A DNA stretch of 64,000 bases from Clostridium facile (GTDB lineage: Bacteria; Bacillota; Clostridia; Oscillospirales; Ruminococcaceae), in contig NZ_JACOQK010000001.1 of NCBI RefSeq assembly GCF_014297275.1, positions 1,922,001-1,986,000 of the forward strand. Reading direction: 5' to 3'. Each line of letters opens with the position of its first letter. Position 1 is the stretch's first letter. The notes below the pieces were generated by a model. That model ran no database searches. It was not told where the DNA came from and saw only the letters and a list, made by a program, of their open reading frames with translations. Positions 55,265-64,000 of this stretch are shown piece after piece. Both the position numbers and the translations under genes were made by a program.

Positions 55265-55532
55265 AAATCAAAACTAGTGATTTGCTCCATTCCCAGATGG
55301 TTCAGTACTTGCTTACCTCTGGAAGAGGTTTGGAGGACTACCATCGCATTGCTTGCTCTGCTACTGGTAAACCAGTTTGGGTAGTCATTCCGTACCTTTA
55401 TGTGGGAAAAATGTATACAAAAATCCCTAAATTGATTTTCCTAAATTTTTTATTCCATTCTCAAGCAAAATGCAATCTCCATCTGTAAAAGGTTCTCATT
55501 TTGTCAAGGTCTTTTAAGCCTATAGGCAGAAA
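55265..55532 (+). repeat. Dispersed intergenic repeat, copy 3 of 3
   Basis: The most diverged copy. It begins with a weaker hairpin (AAATCA/TGATTT) and holds the blocks CATCGCATTGCTTGC, GCTACTGGTAAACCAG, ATTCCGTAC and ACAAAAATCC, ending in GCCTATAGGCAGAAA. Compared with copies 1 and 2 it has an insertion of about 30 bases after the first hairpin. A terminator hairpin abuts its right end. Confidence 0.75.
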
Positions 55533-55535
55533 TCA

Positions 55536-55570
55536 ATGGGCGAAGATACTTTTTTAGTATCTCCGCCCAT
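55536..55570 (-). terminator. Terminator hairpin beside repeat copy 3
   Basis: ATGGGCG and AGATAC pair with GTATCT and CGCCCAT around a T-rich loop. It probably ends the minus-strand Ltp-repeat lipoprotein transcript, although the stop is 137 nt away. Confidence 0.6.
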
Positions 55571-55706
55571 TACATCTATTTGATGAAACGATTCCACTAG
55601 AAAACTTCTTGGTGACCAATACTTTAAAATCCATCCAGTTTCATCTCTGTATGGAAGGTTATCTTTGTAATATTGGAAATATTATCGTGCATTTTTAACT
55701 ATAATA

Positions 55707-56354
55707 TCAATACCCGTTTTGCTGCACACCATAAACCGCCTGTTCATGCGTAAAACCTTCATACTCAAGCTGTTCAATTAACCCCTCCCTTGAGAACGAA
55801 GAGTACTCCAGGTAGGATTTTGCTGATTTTGCTGCCTGCTCATTCCAATTCGCACCGCTATTGTCCACACCATAGGTTGCCTGGTCGTTTGTAAACCCCT
55901 CATATTCCAGCTGCTCAATCAGCCCTGTATAGGAAAACGCAGAGTATTCCAGATAAGATTTCGCTGATTTTAAAGCTTGTTCATTCCAATCTGCGCCACA
56001 ATGGTCAGCAGCATATACTGCGTCCTCGTGAGAATACTTTTCATACTCCAGTTGTTCAATCAGTCCTGTATACGAAAACTCGGAAAAAGACAAGTAGGAT
56101 TTTGCCGACTCGAGGGCATTTCTCTGTCCAATCGTCATTTGGTCAGCAGGATTTGCCGATTGGCTCCCAGATTCGCTTTGGGTAACCTCTGGTTGAGATG
56201 CTTTGCTTACAGTATCCTCAAGCATCGAGAAAACATCCGCATAATCCGTACTGTAATCAGATGATTCTTCTCCAGTTGCTGTTGTCCCTGTGTCACAGGC
56301 CGCCAATGATAAAGGTACGATTATAGCAAATAACAATACAAAAAGCTTTTTCAT
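55707..56354 (-). CDS. Ltp-family lipoprotein with three helical repeats
   Basis: This 215-aa lipoprotein has a signal ending in the lipobox SLAAC, a threonine/serine-rich spacer (about 20-65), then three Ltp repeats (PF07553). Each begins with an ALxSAKSYLxxSxFS pattern and continues GLIEQLEYExxxxExAxYGxxxxG. Repeats start near residues 80, 125 and 170. Ltp lipoproteins are found in phages and hosts; in Streptococcus phage TP-J34 one blocks DNA injection. The ATG at 56354 has GGAGAGG ten bases upstream; the earlier start is rejected. It stands alone between two intergenic regions. Confidence 0.85.
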   Translation of the reverse strand: MKKLFVLLFAIIVPLSLAACDTGTTATGEESSDYSTDYADVFSMLEDTVSKASQPEVTQSESGSQSANPADQMTIGQRNALESAKSYLSFSEFSYTGLIEQLEYEKYSHEDAVYAADHCGADWNEQALKSAKSYLEYSAFSYTGLIEQLEYEGFTNDQATYGVDNSGANWNEQAAKSAKSYLEYSSFSREGLIEQLEYEGFTHEQAVYGVQQNGY

Positions 56355-56414
56355 AATCTTCATTCCTCTCCTATGCCGCTGAGAAATACGGCAAATTATA
56401 TTATAATAATACAC

Positions 56415-56717
56415 CAGTATTTCCTAAAAGTAAATTATTAGGAGATTTTTCTACAAAACAGCAGAAGGAAAACGACTTTTTTCGACTTGTTTTGTAAGTT
56501 GTGATAAAGTGAAGCCATCACCAATTCCATTTCTTAAAATATTACATTACGACAACCTTATGCTCAGCCAATGACAAATCGGCTTTTCCCCCATAAACCC
56601 ACAATATTATTACATTTTTCCAATATATTTACTATGCCAACACTCATAGTTTTCCAAAAATCTATACCAAGCTTATACTATGCACCATTTAAAAGGAACA
56701 ATCCCATTATAAAAAAA
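56415..56717. other. Intergenic region upstream of the lipoprotein
   Basis: About 300 bp with A/T-rich sequence; likely holds the promoter of the lipoprotein. Nothing else is supported. Confidence 0.4.
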
Positions 56718-56747
56718 CACCTCTGCTATAAAAAGTAAGCAGAGGTG
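56718..56747 (-). terminator. Terminator of the uvrC-HD operon
   Basis: CACCTCTGCT pairs with AGCAGAGGTG, with a T run on the minus strand, 19 nt after the HD gene stop. Confidence 0.85.
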
Positions 56748-56766
56748 ATCAAATCAAAATTTTATA

Positions 56767-57438
56767 TTATAACAAACGCTGTTTGTTTACGACAAGTCCA
56801 AACGATTTATGGAAGTAAGCAGCGGCTTTATTACATAGCAACATACGGTCCATAAAAATTTCAAAATAACTCATAACAGGGGAAATATCCGTGTCAATGG
56901 TCAATTCCAAAATAATATTATCGCTTTCATCGGAAAAATTTAGGCTGGATTGAGTTACTGCATAGTTGACCCGGTCATGGATATCAAAACTGGCTAAATC
57001 CCGATTGCGGACACGAGTACGCCGCACATCGCTTTTATCCGCTAAAATAAGCGCTGCCGCAATCGCGTTTACTGGAGCCGCTGTTCCTTCATCGTGGTTT
57101 CCAATGGCGGAAATAATGATCGAAATTTCCTCTGGTGTCATCCCCATTTTATCCAAAATACGAAATGCCATTACCGCCCCACTTTGCGCATGGTCTATCC
57201 GGTTGACAATATTTCCAATATCATGAATATACCCTGCTATTTTCCCCAGTTCTTGTTCTCTCTCAGAATATCCCATCTCTTTCAGAATATTTCCAGCGTT
57301 TTCCGCTGTTCTGGTCACATGGGCAAAGGCATGTTCGGTAAATCCAAGGGCTTTTAAAGATTGGTCTTCCATTTTAATATAAGTTTGAATTTCCGGGCTG
57401 TTTTTGATTTGTTCAAATGTCACGTTGCTGCATTCCAT
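56767..57438 (-). CDS. HD-domain phosphohydrolase
   Basis: This 223-aa protein has an HD domain: HAFAHVTRTAENAGNIL (about residues 37-53), GYIHDIGNIVNRIDHAQSGA (about 88-107) with the HD pair, and GNHDEGTAAP. HD proteins hydrolyse phosphate esters such as cyclic nucleotides or (p)ppGpp; the substrate is not apparent. It lies 14 nt behind uvrC and shares its transcript and terminator. Start is the ATG at 57438, with AAAGGAG upstream. Confidence 0.8.
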   Translation of the reverse strand: MECSNVTFEQIKNSPEIQTYIKMEDQSLKALGFTEHAFAHVTRTAENAGNILKEMGYSEREQELGKIAGYIHDIGNIVNRIDHAQSGAVMAFRILDKMGMTPEEISIIISAIGNHDEGTAAPVNAIAAALILADKSDVRRTRVRNRDLASFDIHDRVNYAVTQSSLNFSDESDNIILELTIDTDISPVMSYFEIFMDRMLLCNKAAAYFHKSFGLVVNKQRLL

Positions 57439-57452
57439 TTTTTATTCTCCTT

Positions 57453-59273
57453 TTACTTTAGTTGCTCCAAAAATAACTGAAGTTCCCTTGCCGTTTCCGG
57501 CTTGATTTTTGCCACCTGGCAAAGTTCTTCCACTGTTGCGTTATATAATGCTGTTTTTGTTTTAAAATGTCTTAAAATTGCCAGGGCTTTTTTCTCCCCA
57601 ATCCCTTTCACTCGGGTAATCTCCATCTCCAACATGGTTTTTTTCCGCACATTCCGTTGATAAGAAATAGTATACCGATGGACTTCGTCCTGTATCCGGG
57701 TCAGCAGATGAAACGCCGATTTATAGGCGGCAATGGAGATTTCCCCACCCTCTTTGGCGATCGCTCGGGTTCTGTGTTTATCGTCTTTTACCATTCCAAA
57801 ATAAGGAACCTCAATCCCATATTTCTGGAAAATTTCTTTTACCGCAGCTACATGGCCTTTTCCCCCATCCAATAGGATAAGGTCTGGCAGCCTACCAAAA
57901 GAGGATTCCCCTTGTTCCGTCTGATAACGGGAAAACCGCCGTTCTAACATTTCCCGCATGGAACCATAATCATCCCTGGTATTGGTAGAATGAATGGCAA
58001 ACTTCCGGTAATCCGATTTTTTTGGTTGGCCATTTTCAAACACAACCATTCCTCCAACAATGCCGCTATCCCCCAGATTGGAAATATCATAAGCTTCAAT
58101 GATTTCGGGTGTAGAAGAAAGCCCCAATAGCCGGCTTAGCTCATCCAAGGCAGCGATAGCGCGTCCAGAACGTTTTACTTTATAGGAAAGCTGTTCTGCT
58201 GCGTTACTCATTGCCATCTGTACCAGCTTTCGATTTTCCCCCCGCTGTGGTACTTGAATTTCCACTTTATATCCAGCCAATTTGGTGAGATAATCAGTTA
58301 AAAGGGATTGGTCAATATTCACCTCATCTGTTAAAACGATCTTAGGAAAATCTGGATGTGAAGTATAATAACGGGAAATAAAATCATTTCTCACCTCAAT
58401 AGGGTCATAAACATCATCAAAAATAAAATCACTTTTATCCACCATTTTTCCATGCCGGAATTTTAACAGGGAAAAACAGACTGTAGTGCCATTCTGCGCC
58501 ATCGCAATGACATCAATCTGTTTTTGGTTTCCCAAAATTACCTTTTGGTCCTCAGAAATTTTCTGGATTGCCTGAATACGGTCCCTTATCCGGATTGCAC
58601 GCTCAAAATCCAATTGTTCCGACGCCTGTTCCATTTCTTTGGTCAGTTTTTCAATCGACTGGGTGCTTCCCCCCTTAATATAGTCAACTGCCTGCCGAAT
58701 GGTTTCCTGGTACTCTTTCTCTGATATTTTGCCCAAACAAATCCCTGCACATTGTTTGATATAATAGTTTAAACAAGGACGAGTATTGCGCTGAAAATTA
58801 AATTTTCGGGTACAGGTAGGAAGCCGGAATACTTTGTTTACCTCATTTACTGTCTGTTTTACTGCCATGGAGCTGGTATAGGGTCCAATAAAAGTCCCTG
58901 TCCCTGTATGCTGTTTTTCTGAAGTAATTTTGGGATAAGGGTCAGAAGATATTTTGATGTAATGGTAACCTTTATCATCCTTTAATAAAATATTATATTT
59001 TGGGTCGTATTGTTTTATCAAGCTACATTCCAATACCAGGGCTTCAAATTCACTGTCAGTGACAATAAAGTCGAAATCTTGTACATTACTGACCATTTTC
59101 CGCACTTTTTCATTATGGGAACTGTTTTTTCTAAAATAACTGGAAACACGGTTTTTTAGCCGCTTTGCTTTTCCAACATAAATTACTTCACCCATATTAT
59201 CTTTCATCAGATAAACTCCTGGTTTATCTGTTAATTGCCTCGCTTTTTCCTGAAGCCGTTCCATCCGTTCCAT
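57453..59273 (-). CDS. uvrC: Excinuclease ABC subunit C
   Basis: This 606-aa nuclease cuts both sides of DNA lesions with UvrAB. It has the GIY-YIG domain near the start (DKPGVYLMKDNMGEVIYVGK, about 17-36), a UVR helical segment (about 200-235), the RNase-H-like half with EAYDISNLGDSGIVGGMVVF (about 390) and PDLILLDGGKGHVAAVKEIF, and helix-hairpin-helix repeats at the end (VKGIGEKKALAILRHF). It is full length. GGTGATATTTT precedes the ATG weakly. Confidence 0.97.
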   Translation of the reverse strand: MERMERLQEKARQLTDKPGVYLMKDNMGEVIYVGKAKRLKNRVSSYFRKNSSHNEKVRKMVSNVQDFDFIVTDSEFEALVLECSLIKQYDPKYNILLKDDKGYHYIKISSDPYPKITSEKQHTGTGTFIGPYTSSMAVKQTVNEVNKVFRLPTCTRKFNFQRNTRPCLNYYIKQCAGICLGKISEKEYQETIRQAVDYIKGGSTQSIEKLTKEMEQASEQLDFERAIRIRDRIQAIQKISEDQKVILGNQKQIDVIAMAQNGTTVCFSLLKFRHGKMVDKSDFIFDDVYDPIEVRNDFISRYYTSHPDFPKIVLTDEVNIDQSLLTDYLTKLAGYKVEIQVPQRGENRKLVQMAMSNAAEQLSYKVKRSGRAIAALDELSRLLGLSSTPEIIEAYDISNLGDSGIVGGMVVFENGQPKKSDYRKFAIHSTNTRDDYGSMREMLERRFSRYQTEQGESSFGRLPDLILLDGGKGHVAAVKEIFQKYGIEVPYFGMVKDDKHRTRAIAKEGGEISIAAYKSAFHLLTRIQDEVHRYTISYQRNVRKKTMLEMEITRVKGIGEKKALAILRHFKTKTALYNATVEELCQVAKIKPETARELQLFLEQLK

Positions 59274-59569
59274 AAAATATCACCCACCTTGTTATAAAGG
59301 GAACTGTCCTTACTATTGTATCATATTCTGGAAAGGAAAAGAAACCCGGTTTTCATAATTTCATGATTTTTTTCATTTTATTCTCTAACATTCCTTACAT
59401 TTATCTTCTCACTCGCTATCATGCAGCCAATGGAATTATTTTCTCTTTTTCTTTGGTTAATATTACAAAATATCATCATAATTATTTAGCAGTTTATCTA
59501 TTTGTTTCCCATGATATCTATGTTATGATTAAAACAGTATTTCGAGGAAATTAGATAGGAGAAACAAAA

Positions 59570-60910
59570 ATGGGCAGTAAATTATTAAAACAATTACAGG
59601 AATGGCATGAACAAGATGAATACCAAAAAATTGTAGATGCTATTAAAGCGATTCCAAAAGAAAAATGGGATTATGATATGATAAGCCATTTGGCAAGAGC
59701 TTATAATAATTTAGAAAAATACCAAGATGCAATTACCTTGTTGCAATCGATCCGAATACAAGGGCTATCTGACCCCTTATGGCATTTTCGGATGGGATAT
59801 GCCTATTATTATTTAGATGAAATCCCACTGGCTATGGAAGAATTTGAGCAGGTGCTAAAAGATAACCCAGATGACCAGGATGCCAAACTCTTTTTTACCT
59901 GGTGTCAACAGGAAATGGAACAGCAACAGTATGATCCAGAACTTTATACAGAGGAAGAAATGGAAACAGTGGAGAGACATATTTCCAACTATTTTGGTAG
60001 TTATGAACATGTATTCCACGAATTGATTTCTCCAGATATCCATGTAGATATTTGTATTATTCCTCCAACTCCAAGTCAGGATTATTACAAGTTAGTTACC
60101 TTAGGGATGGGCGCCCATCAGATGAATGTCCCTTTAGAACTGGCAGAAAAAAAGCTAGAACGCGCTGAATTAATGATCTGCCTGCCTCCTGACTGGGAGA
60201 TTCAAAATAGTGATGAAAAATGGTACTGGCCTTTAAGATGGCTTAAAATTTTAGCCCGTCTCCCTGGTGAACAGGATACTTGGCTGGGATGGGGCCATAC
60301 TGTGCCAAACGGAGGCCCATTTGCGGAGAATACCCAACTATCCGGTATCATGCTGTTAAATCCAGGGGCTTTCCCACCAGAAGCTAGTTGCTGTGTTTTG
60401 CCAAATGGTGATGAAATTAACTTTTATCAAGTTATTCCACTTTATGAAGAAGAAATGCAGTTTAAAATTGAACACAGCGCAGATGAACTATTGAAAGAAT
60501 TTACAGGGGAACAACTGGAATATGTCCATTTAAATCGTCCTAACCTTCATGGGGACAATGAAGGAAAAACATTATTGCTTTCACCAGAGGAATTGCAGCC
60601 CTTGTTGGAAAACTGGGAAGGACCAGACCTTTGCATCGCATCTGACCGTATCACTGTTGAAGGTTATGAGGTGGGATATTGTTATCGCATCGCTCCAAAT
60701 GACAAACAATTAGATAGTGGATGGTGCTTTCTAGCCGGCGATGAAACAGAAGAATACCTGACAAACCAGCAATATATGAGCCGCTACGATTTGAACACAA
60801 TCTGTAACTATGACCCGGATATTATCCCACTATTAAATTCTGCTTATGGTTCCGCATTTTACCGGGATGAAAATGGAATTTTTCAAAAATGTATAGAAAT
60901 AACAAATTAG
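59570..60910 (+). CDS. TPR-SUFU domain protein
   Basis: This 446-aa cytoplasmic protein combines tetratricopeptide-like helices (about residues 1-125, HLARAYNNLEKYQDAITLLQ and YAYYYLDEIPLAMEEFEQVL) with a suppressor-of-fused domain (about 145-310; VDICIIPPTPSQDYYKLVTL, GMGAHQMNVPLELAEKKLER and ELMICLPPDW). SUFU-fold proteins in bacteria often act as immunity proteins for secreted toxins, but no toxin lies nearby. The last 140 residues are an extra alpha/beta part. TAGGAGAAAC precedes the ATG. It stands alone after a 300-bp gap. Confidence 0.8.
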   Translation: MGSKLLKQLQEWHEQDEYQKIVDAIKAIPKEKWDYDMISHLARAYNNLEKYQDAITLLQSIRIQGLSDPLWHFRMGYAYYYLDEIPLAMEEFEQVLKDNPDDQDAKLFFTWCQQEMEQQQYDPELYTEEEMETVERHISNYFGSYEHVFHELISPDIHVDICIIPPTPSQDYYKLVTLGMGAHQMNVPLELAEKKLERAELMICLPPDWEIQNSDEKWYWPLRWLKILARLPGEQDTWLGWGHTVPNGGPFAENTQLSGIMLLNPGAFPPEASCCVLPNGDEINFYQVIPLYEEEMQFKIEHSADELLKEFTGEQLEYVHLNRPNLHGDNEGKTLLLSPEELQPLLENWEGPDLCIASDRITVEGYEVGYCYRIAPNDKQLDSGWCFLAGDETEEYLTNQQYMSRYDLNTICNYDPDIIPLLNSAYGSAFYRDENGIFQKCIEITN

Positions 60911-61071
60911 CTAGTTTACCACAAAACCAATAAAATAGGCTTAGACAAACGAAAATAGATTTTTTCTTATTTTTCTTCCTTTTTCCATCTCATCTATTCT
61001 CCCATAATAACTACTAGATCGTAAAATAAAATTTGTTGTAAATAAACATCATAATTGGAGGAACCTCACCC

Positions 61072-61587
61072 ATGGTAATACGACAAGCAACTCAATTTGA
61101 AGTCCCAACCATCACACAATTGGTGCAAACAGCATTCCAAACAGCTCAAGTAAGTAATGGCAAAGAACAGGACTTTGTTTTGCGCCTAAGAGATTCAGGT
61201 GCTTATTTGCCAGAATTGGAGCTAGTAGCAGAAAAAGATGGACAACTAATTGGTCATATTATGCTTACGAAACAATTAATACAAACAAAATCAGGAAAAT
61301 GGCAAGAACATATCCTAGTAGCCCCATTATGTGCGGAATTAGAGCATCGCAATCAGGGGATAGGAGAAAAACTATTAAAAGTAGGGCTGGAAAAGGCTAA
61401 ACTCATGGGATATACCGCCGCTTTTTTGGTGGGAAACCCAGATTATTATTGTAGATTTGGATTCCGTCAAACAACCGAATTTGGCATCCATAATACCAAT
61501 GGAATCCCAGACCAGTTTGTATTGGGAATCGAATTGGTTCCTAATGCGCTTTCTTGCCAGGAAGGAACAATCTGTTTTGCGGAATAA
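61072..61587 (+). CDS. GNAT-family N-acetyltransferase
   Basis: This 171-aa enzyme transfers an acetyl group from acetyl-CoA. The fold marks are VIRQATQFEVPTITQLV, a central strand LIGHIMLTKQ, and the acetyl-CoA loop ELEHRNQGIGEKLLKVGLEK (about 92-111). The late GNPDYYCRFGFRQTTEFGI is common in the YhbS-type subfamily. Acceptor unknown. TTGGAGGAACC precedes the ATG. It stands alone. Confidence 0.88.
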   Translation: MVIRQATQFEVPTITQLVQTAFQTAQVSNGKEQDFVLRLRDSGAYLPELELVAEKDGQLIGHIMLTKQLIQTKSGKWQEHILVAPLCAELEHRNQGIGEKLLKVGLEKAKLMGYTAAFLVGNPDYYCRFGFRQTTEFGIHNTNGIPDQFVLGIELVPNALSCQEGTICFAE

Positions 61588-61619
61588 CCCCATTTTATCT
61601 GACTTATTCCAGAGAAAAT

Positions 61620-61888
61620 TTATTTTCTAGTTAATGCAGCAAACAATTTTTCAAATCTATCTTTGCCATGATCCGGCTGATGTAATCGAATGTTTTAATA
61701 GCTGCAATCCATAGGAAACAATTCATCAAGGTATTCTACAAAAACCTCTCTACAGCAGATTGATTCTCAAATTGACAATATTGATTAGAATAGAATTGTA
61801 TACTGTCCAGATTTTCTATAACATCAATTGTAGAATGAGGAACAGCGAATGATATACTTTTTAAGTTCAATAGTATTCCAATAATACC
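61620..61888 (-). pseudogene. Decayed reading frame of unknown origin
   Basis: On the minus strand, a frame from about 61888 reads GIIGILLNLKSISFAVPHST, IDVIENLDSIQFYSNQ and FENQSAVERF, then stops near 61742; the next frame continues with FVEYLDELFPMDCSY, a stop, and NIRLHQPDHGKDRFEKLFAA to a stop at 61620. The sequences make sense only when joined across a frame change, which points to a dead gene. I do not recognise the family. It might equally be chance. Confidence 0.4.
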
Positions 61889-62103
61889 CTACTAATGAAA
61901 AATTTCTATTGAAATAAAAATCACTATATAAAACCCAAAATTAAAATTGGATATTTTTGTAATTTAATAATAAATAAAGTCCATGATTTATTGAAACCCT
62001 ATCAGATAATTCTAAACTATATTATATACTAAAAGTAATAATTCACACAAATATAAATTTATTTTTTTATCCAGCAAACTGACCTATTTTTCATTGGCAT
62101 AAC
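61889..62103. other. AT-rich intergenic stretch
   Basis: About 215 bp, very AT-rich, no supported feature. Confidence 0.4.
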
Positions 62104-62145
62104 AAAATCTCCTGTGGAAATTTCATTCTACCACAGGAGATTTTT
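62104..62145. terminator. Hairpin terminator before the P-type-ATPase-like gene
   Basis: AAAATCTCCTGTGG pairs with CCACAGGAGATTTT around 13 nt, with T runs on both strands, 117 nt beyond the stop of the following minus-strand gene. Confidence 0.65.
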
Positions 62146-62261
62146 ATTATCTTTTCTTTTTTCTAAATCAATACAGATGAAAAGCATCCGTTATGATAAG
62201 AAACTCCATTTATATTTTAATATGGGATTTTTTCTTCTAATTAGAATATACTATACTTCCA

Positions 62262-63998
62262 TTATGCCCGCTTTATCAGCGCAATCAATGCTGCTATTAC
62301 TGCCCAAACCAGTTCATACCCTAATAAGTTTAAGAGGTTAAAATCCCCAAGGGAATTTAGTGAGCCCAAAACAAATAGGATTACCAAGCCAAAAACGATA
62401 CTGGCAACGGATAAAGTCATAAGCAGGTAAATAATAGGGCGCAGCCGTTTTGCTGTTAAAACGGCTTTTACATAAGAAGAAAAACGTCCATTATTTGCAA
62501 CTGGGGAATCGTCTTTTTCCACTTCTCCAGTTTGTTTCTGGTAAGGTTCATGAAATCGGGCAGGCAATATTTTAAATACCTCTTCATCCACCTGAAAAAC
62601 CTGGGCAAGTTTTTGTTGGGTTACCATAGGATCTACCGTTTGCACTACCAAATAAATACCATTGGAAATCAACTGTTCCAAGCTATTACGGACTTCTTTA
62701 TTCGCACGCACACTAAAGATAAATGCTGCTGACAAAATACCGGACACCGCAATATAAACAATTTCACAGCCTTCTGGACATAACTTCCGTTCTTTTTCTT
62801 CTGATAAAACCTCAATATTATGGTTTATTAGCATTTCCCGGTTTCCGATTATCACTCGACGGTTATCTACCCAAGCAGAAATTCCCATAGTATCTTCAAA
62901 CACGACACTATCTACTGGCTTTAATAGGTCTTCCCTTCCCAGTAGTACCTCCATAAACATATCTCGTAAAATACTGTTGGAGGCATTTAATACACTAGCC
63001 GCGTCAATAATTGCATGGTCAATTGAGTAATGGGAAAAACTTTTCATTCCCTGTAACACAACGGTCCCTTTTGGAAACAAATCGTGGGCAGATGTCAGTA
63101 CCGCATTTAAGTTTCCAAACTGTTGTACGGCTTCATATCCTAATAAAACAGCGGAATGGCGGGAAAGCTTTTTCTGTGCCAGTAACATTGGAATACCAAC
63201 CGAAAACAGATGACACAACGGGGCACTGATACAAATCCCCACTGTAAACGCAGTAATTCCGACTGGAAAACTATTGGCCATATATCCACAAACGGCTCCC
63301 AGAACAAGGGAAAGCCCCGCACCTGCTGGAACAAGATAAAAACTAAATTGGTCTGTAATATCCTCTAAAAACGAGTAGTAAATAAAATTCGATAAAAAGC
63401 CGGTTTTTCGATTATATCCTACATAAGGTTTCCGGTTTACTGTCCCTTTGGTAAACGCCGCTGCAAGGTCATTATTTTCAATCGTACCACTGGCATACTG
63501 TTGGTACTGGGTGGAAGAAACAAACGGAAAATTTTTGATTGCCAACTGTGTTGTCATGAACTGACCTAATTGCCGAAAAGCAAGTCCCCATATTGCCAGT
63601 GGCATCAATAAAAATACATTGGGGTTCGATTCCAGTACATCGCTACCCACAATAAGCAAGAATAAATCCTGTAAAATCGTAACCAGCATTGGAATAGTAT
63701 ATAAGGTATCCCGATTCACAGCCAAAGACTTAAATGATTTTAACCCTGAAATAAAAGTTGGAACATTAATAAATATCGCACCTAATCCAAATAAAAGATA
63801 GATTAATAAATAAGTAATAGCAGAATTCACTGTAAATACTGGTGGAATAGGCAGGTTAAACTGCATGGCTACTGGTGGATAAAGGCTTAGCAGCCCCAAC
63901 ACTGCCGTACCAAGCAAACGCAACAAACTGTGCTTTTTCATTCGTTTTAAACGGTTTCCCACCTCAGCAGCATCGGAAGGCTGATTATATTCCAATTC
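62262..63998 (-). CDS. P-type ATPase-like membrane protein, catalytic motif lost; 5' end cut
   Basis: About 577 residues are visible and the frame is open to the window edge, so the start lies outside. The layout of a P-type ATPase is present: N-terminal helices, a helix pair with the PMLLAQKKLSRHSAVLLGYE junction, then the region where DKTGT should be. Here it reads LTSAHDLFPKGTVVLQG (about residue 300), without the phosphorylated aspartate motif. Later the usual TGD reads QTVD, and C-terminal helices follow (about 515-577). A pseudo-enzyme of the P-type family is the best reading. No metal-binding cysteine pair is seen. Confidence 0.65.
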   Translation of the reverse strand, partial: ELEYNQPSDAAEVGNRLKRMKKHSLLRLLGTAVLGLLSLYPPVAMQFNLPIPPVFTVNSAITYLLIYLLFGLGAIFINVPTFISGLKSFKSLAVNRDTLYTIPMLVTILQDLFLLIVGSDVLESNPNVFLLMPLAIWGLAFRQLGQFMTTQLAIKNFPFVSSTQYQQYASGTIENNDLAAAFTKGTVNRKPYVGYNRKTGFLSNFIYYSFLEDITDQFSFYLVPAGAGLSLVLGAVCGYMANSFPVGITAFTVGICISAPLCHLFSVGIPMLLAQKKLSRHSAVLLGYEAVQQFGNLNAVLTSAHDLFPKGTVVLQGMKSFSHYSIDHAIIDAASVLNASNSILRDMFMEVLLGREDLLKPVDSVVFEDTMGISAWVDNRRVIIGNREMLINHNIEVLSEEKERKLCPEGCEIVYIAVSGILSAAFIFSVRANKEVRNSLEQLISNGIYLVVQTVDPMVTQQKLAQVFQVDEEVFKILPARFHEPYQKQTGEVEKDDSPVANNGRFSSYVKAVLTAKRLRPIIYLLMTLSVASIVFGLVILFVLGSLNSLGDFNLLNLLGYELVWAVIAALIALIKRA

Positions 63999-64000
63999 CG

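Noticed and set aside
59363..59554. 63-codon open frame upstream of the TPR-SUFU gene
   Set aside because: No ribosome site, hydrophobic low-complexity content and no match to a known family; the upstream sequence is ordinary intergenic DNA.

Overview
The window reads as an AT-rich chromosome segment of a Gram-positive, gut-type clostridium. The evidence is the gene order (a complete S10-spc-alpha ribosomal run with secY, adk, map, a KOW protein and infA), zinc-type S14, S4 and L36, lipobox lipoproteins, a class B sortase, and LytTR/GHKL and HPr regulation. Placement near Oscillospiraceae/Acutalibacteraceae is an inference from overall character, not from a marker-gene comparison.

Layout: (1) 1-1873 is the end of an Agr/LytTR-type two-component system, with no peptide or processing gene visible. 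(2) 2467-16316 is a plant-glycan region: a surface GH106-type enzyme, a divergent AraC regulator, a sodium-dependent (SNF/NSS) transporter, a 1764-aa surface GH78 rhamnosidase and, farther on, a PfkB sugar kinase. The two giant enzymes share almost identical FIVAR tails and a KTGD-type wall-sorting tail. (3) 16340-20323 holds a D,D-carboxypeptidase, metY, a metallophosphoesterase with altered active-site residues and a small membrane protein. (4) 21032-36503, all on the minus strand, is the ribosomal protein superoperon from rpsJ to rplQ, driven from a strong promoter near 36841-36868 through a leader of about 330 nt that contains a terminator-like hairpin. (5) 36999-43763 holds a CmpB-type membrane protein, a lipoprotein, a decayed IS3-family element, proS, and an overlapping nucleotidyltransferase-like / HEPN / comM operon. 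(6) 44186-52358, minus strand, holds a proline-rich membrane protein and an apparent operon of cysteine desulfurase, thiI, cinA, class B sortase and a SpoIID-like protein. (7) 52666-55207, plus strand, holds a divergent coaX, rimM, trmD and HPr. (8) 55707-64000 holds an Ltp-repeat lipoprotein, HD hydrolase plus uvrC, a TPR-SUFU protein, a GNAT acetyltransferase, a decayed reading frame and a P-type-ATPase-like protein without the catalytic aspartate, cut by the window end.

The most unusual things are a three-copy intergenic repeat (about 244-281 bp) that always abuts a terminator hairpin; the MNT/HEPN pair fused by overlaps to comM; several proteins that keep a known enzyme fold but have lost signature residues (P-type ATPase, CoaX, metallophosphoesterase, nucleotidyltransferase); the S10 leader attenuator; and near-identical FIVAR DNA in two surface enzymes. 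I saw no tRNA, rRNA, CRISPR array or phage.
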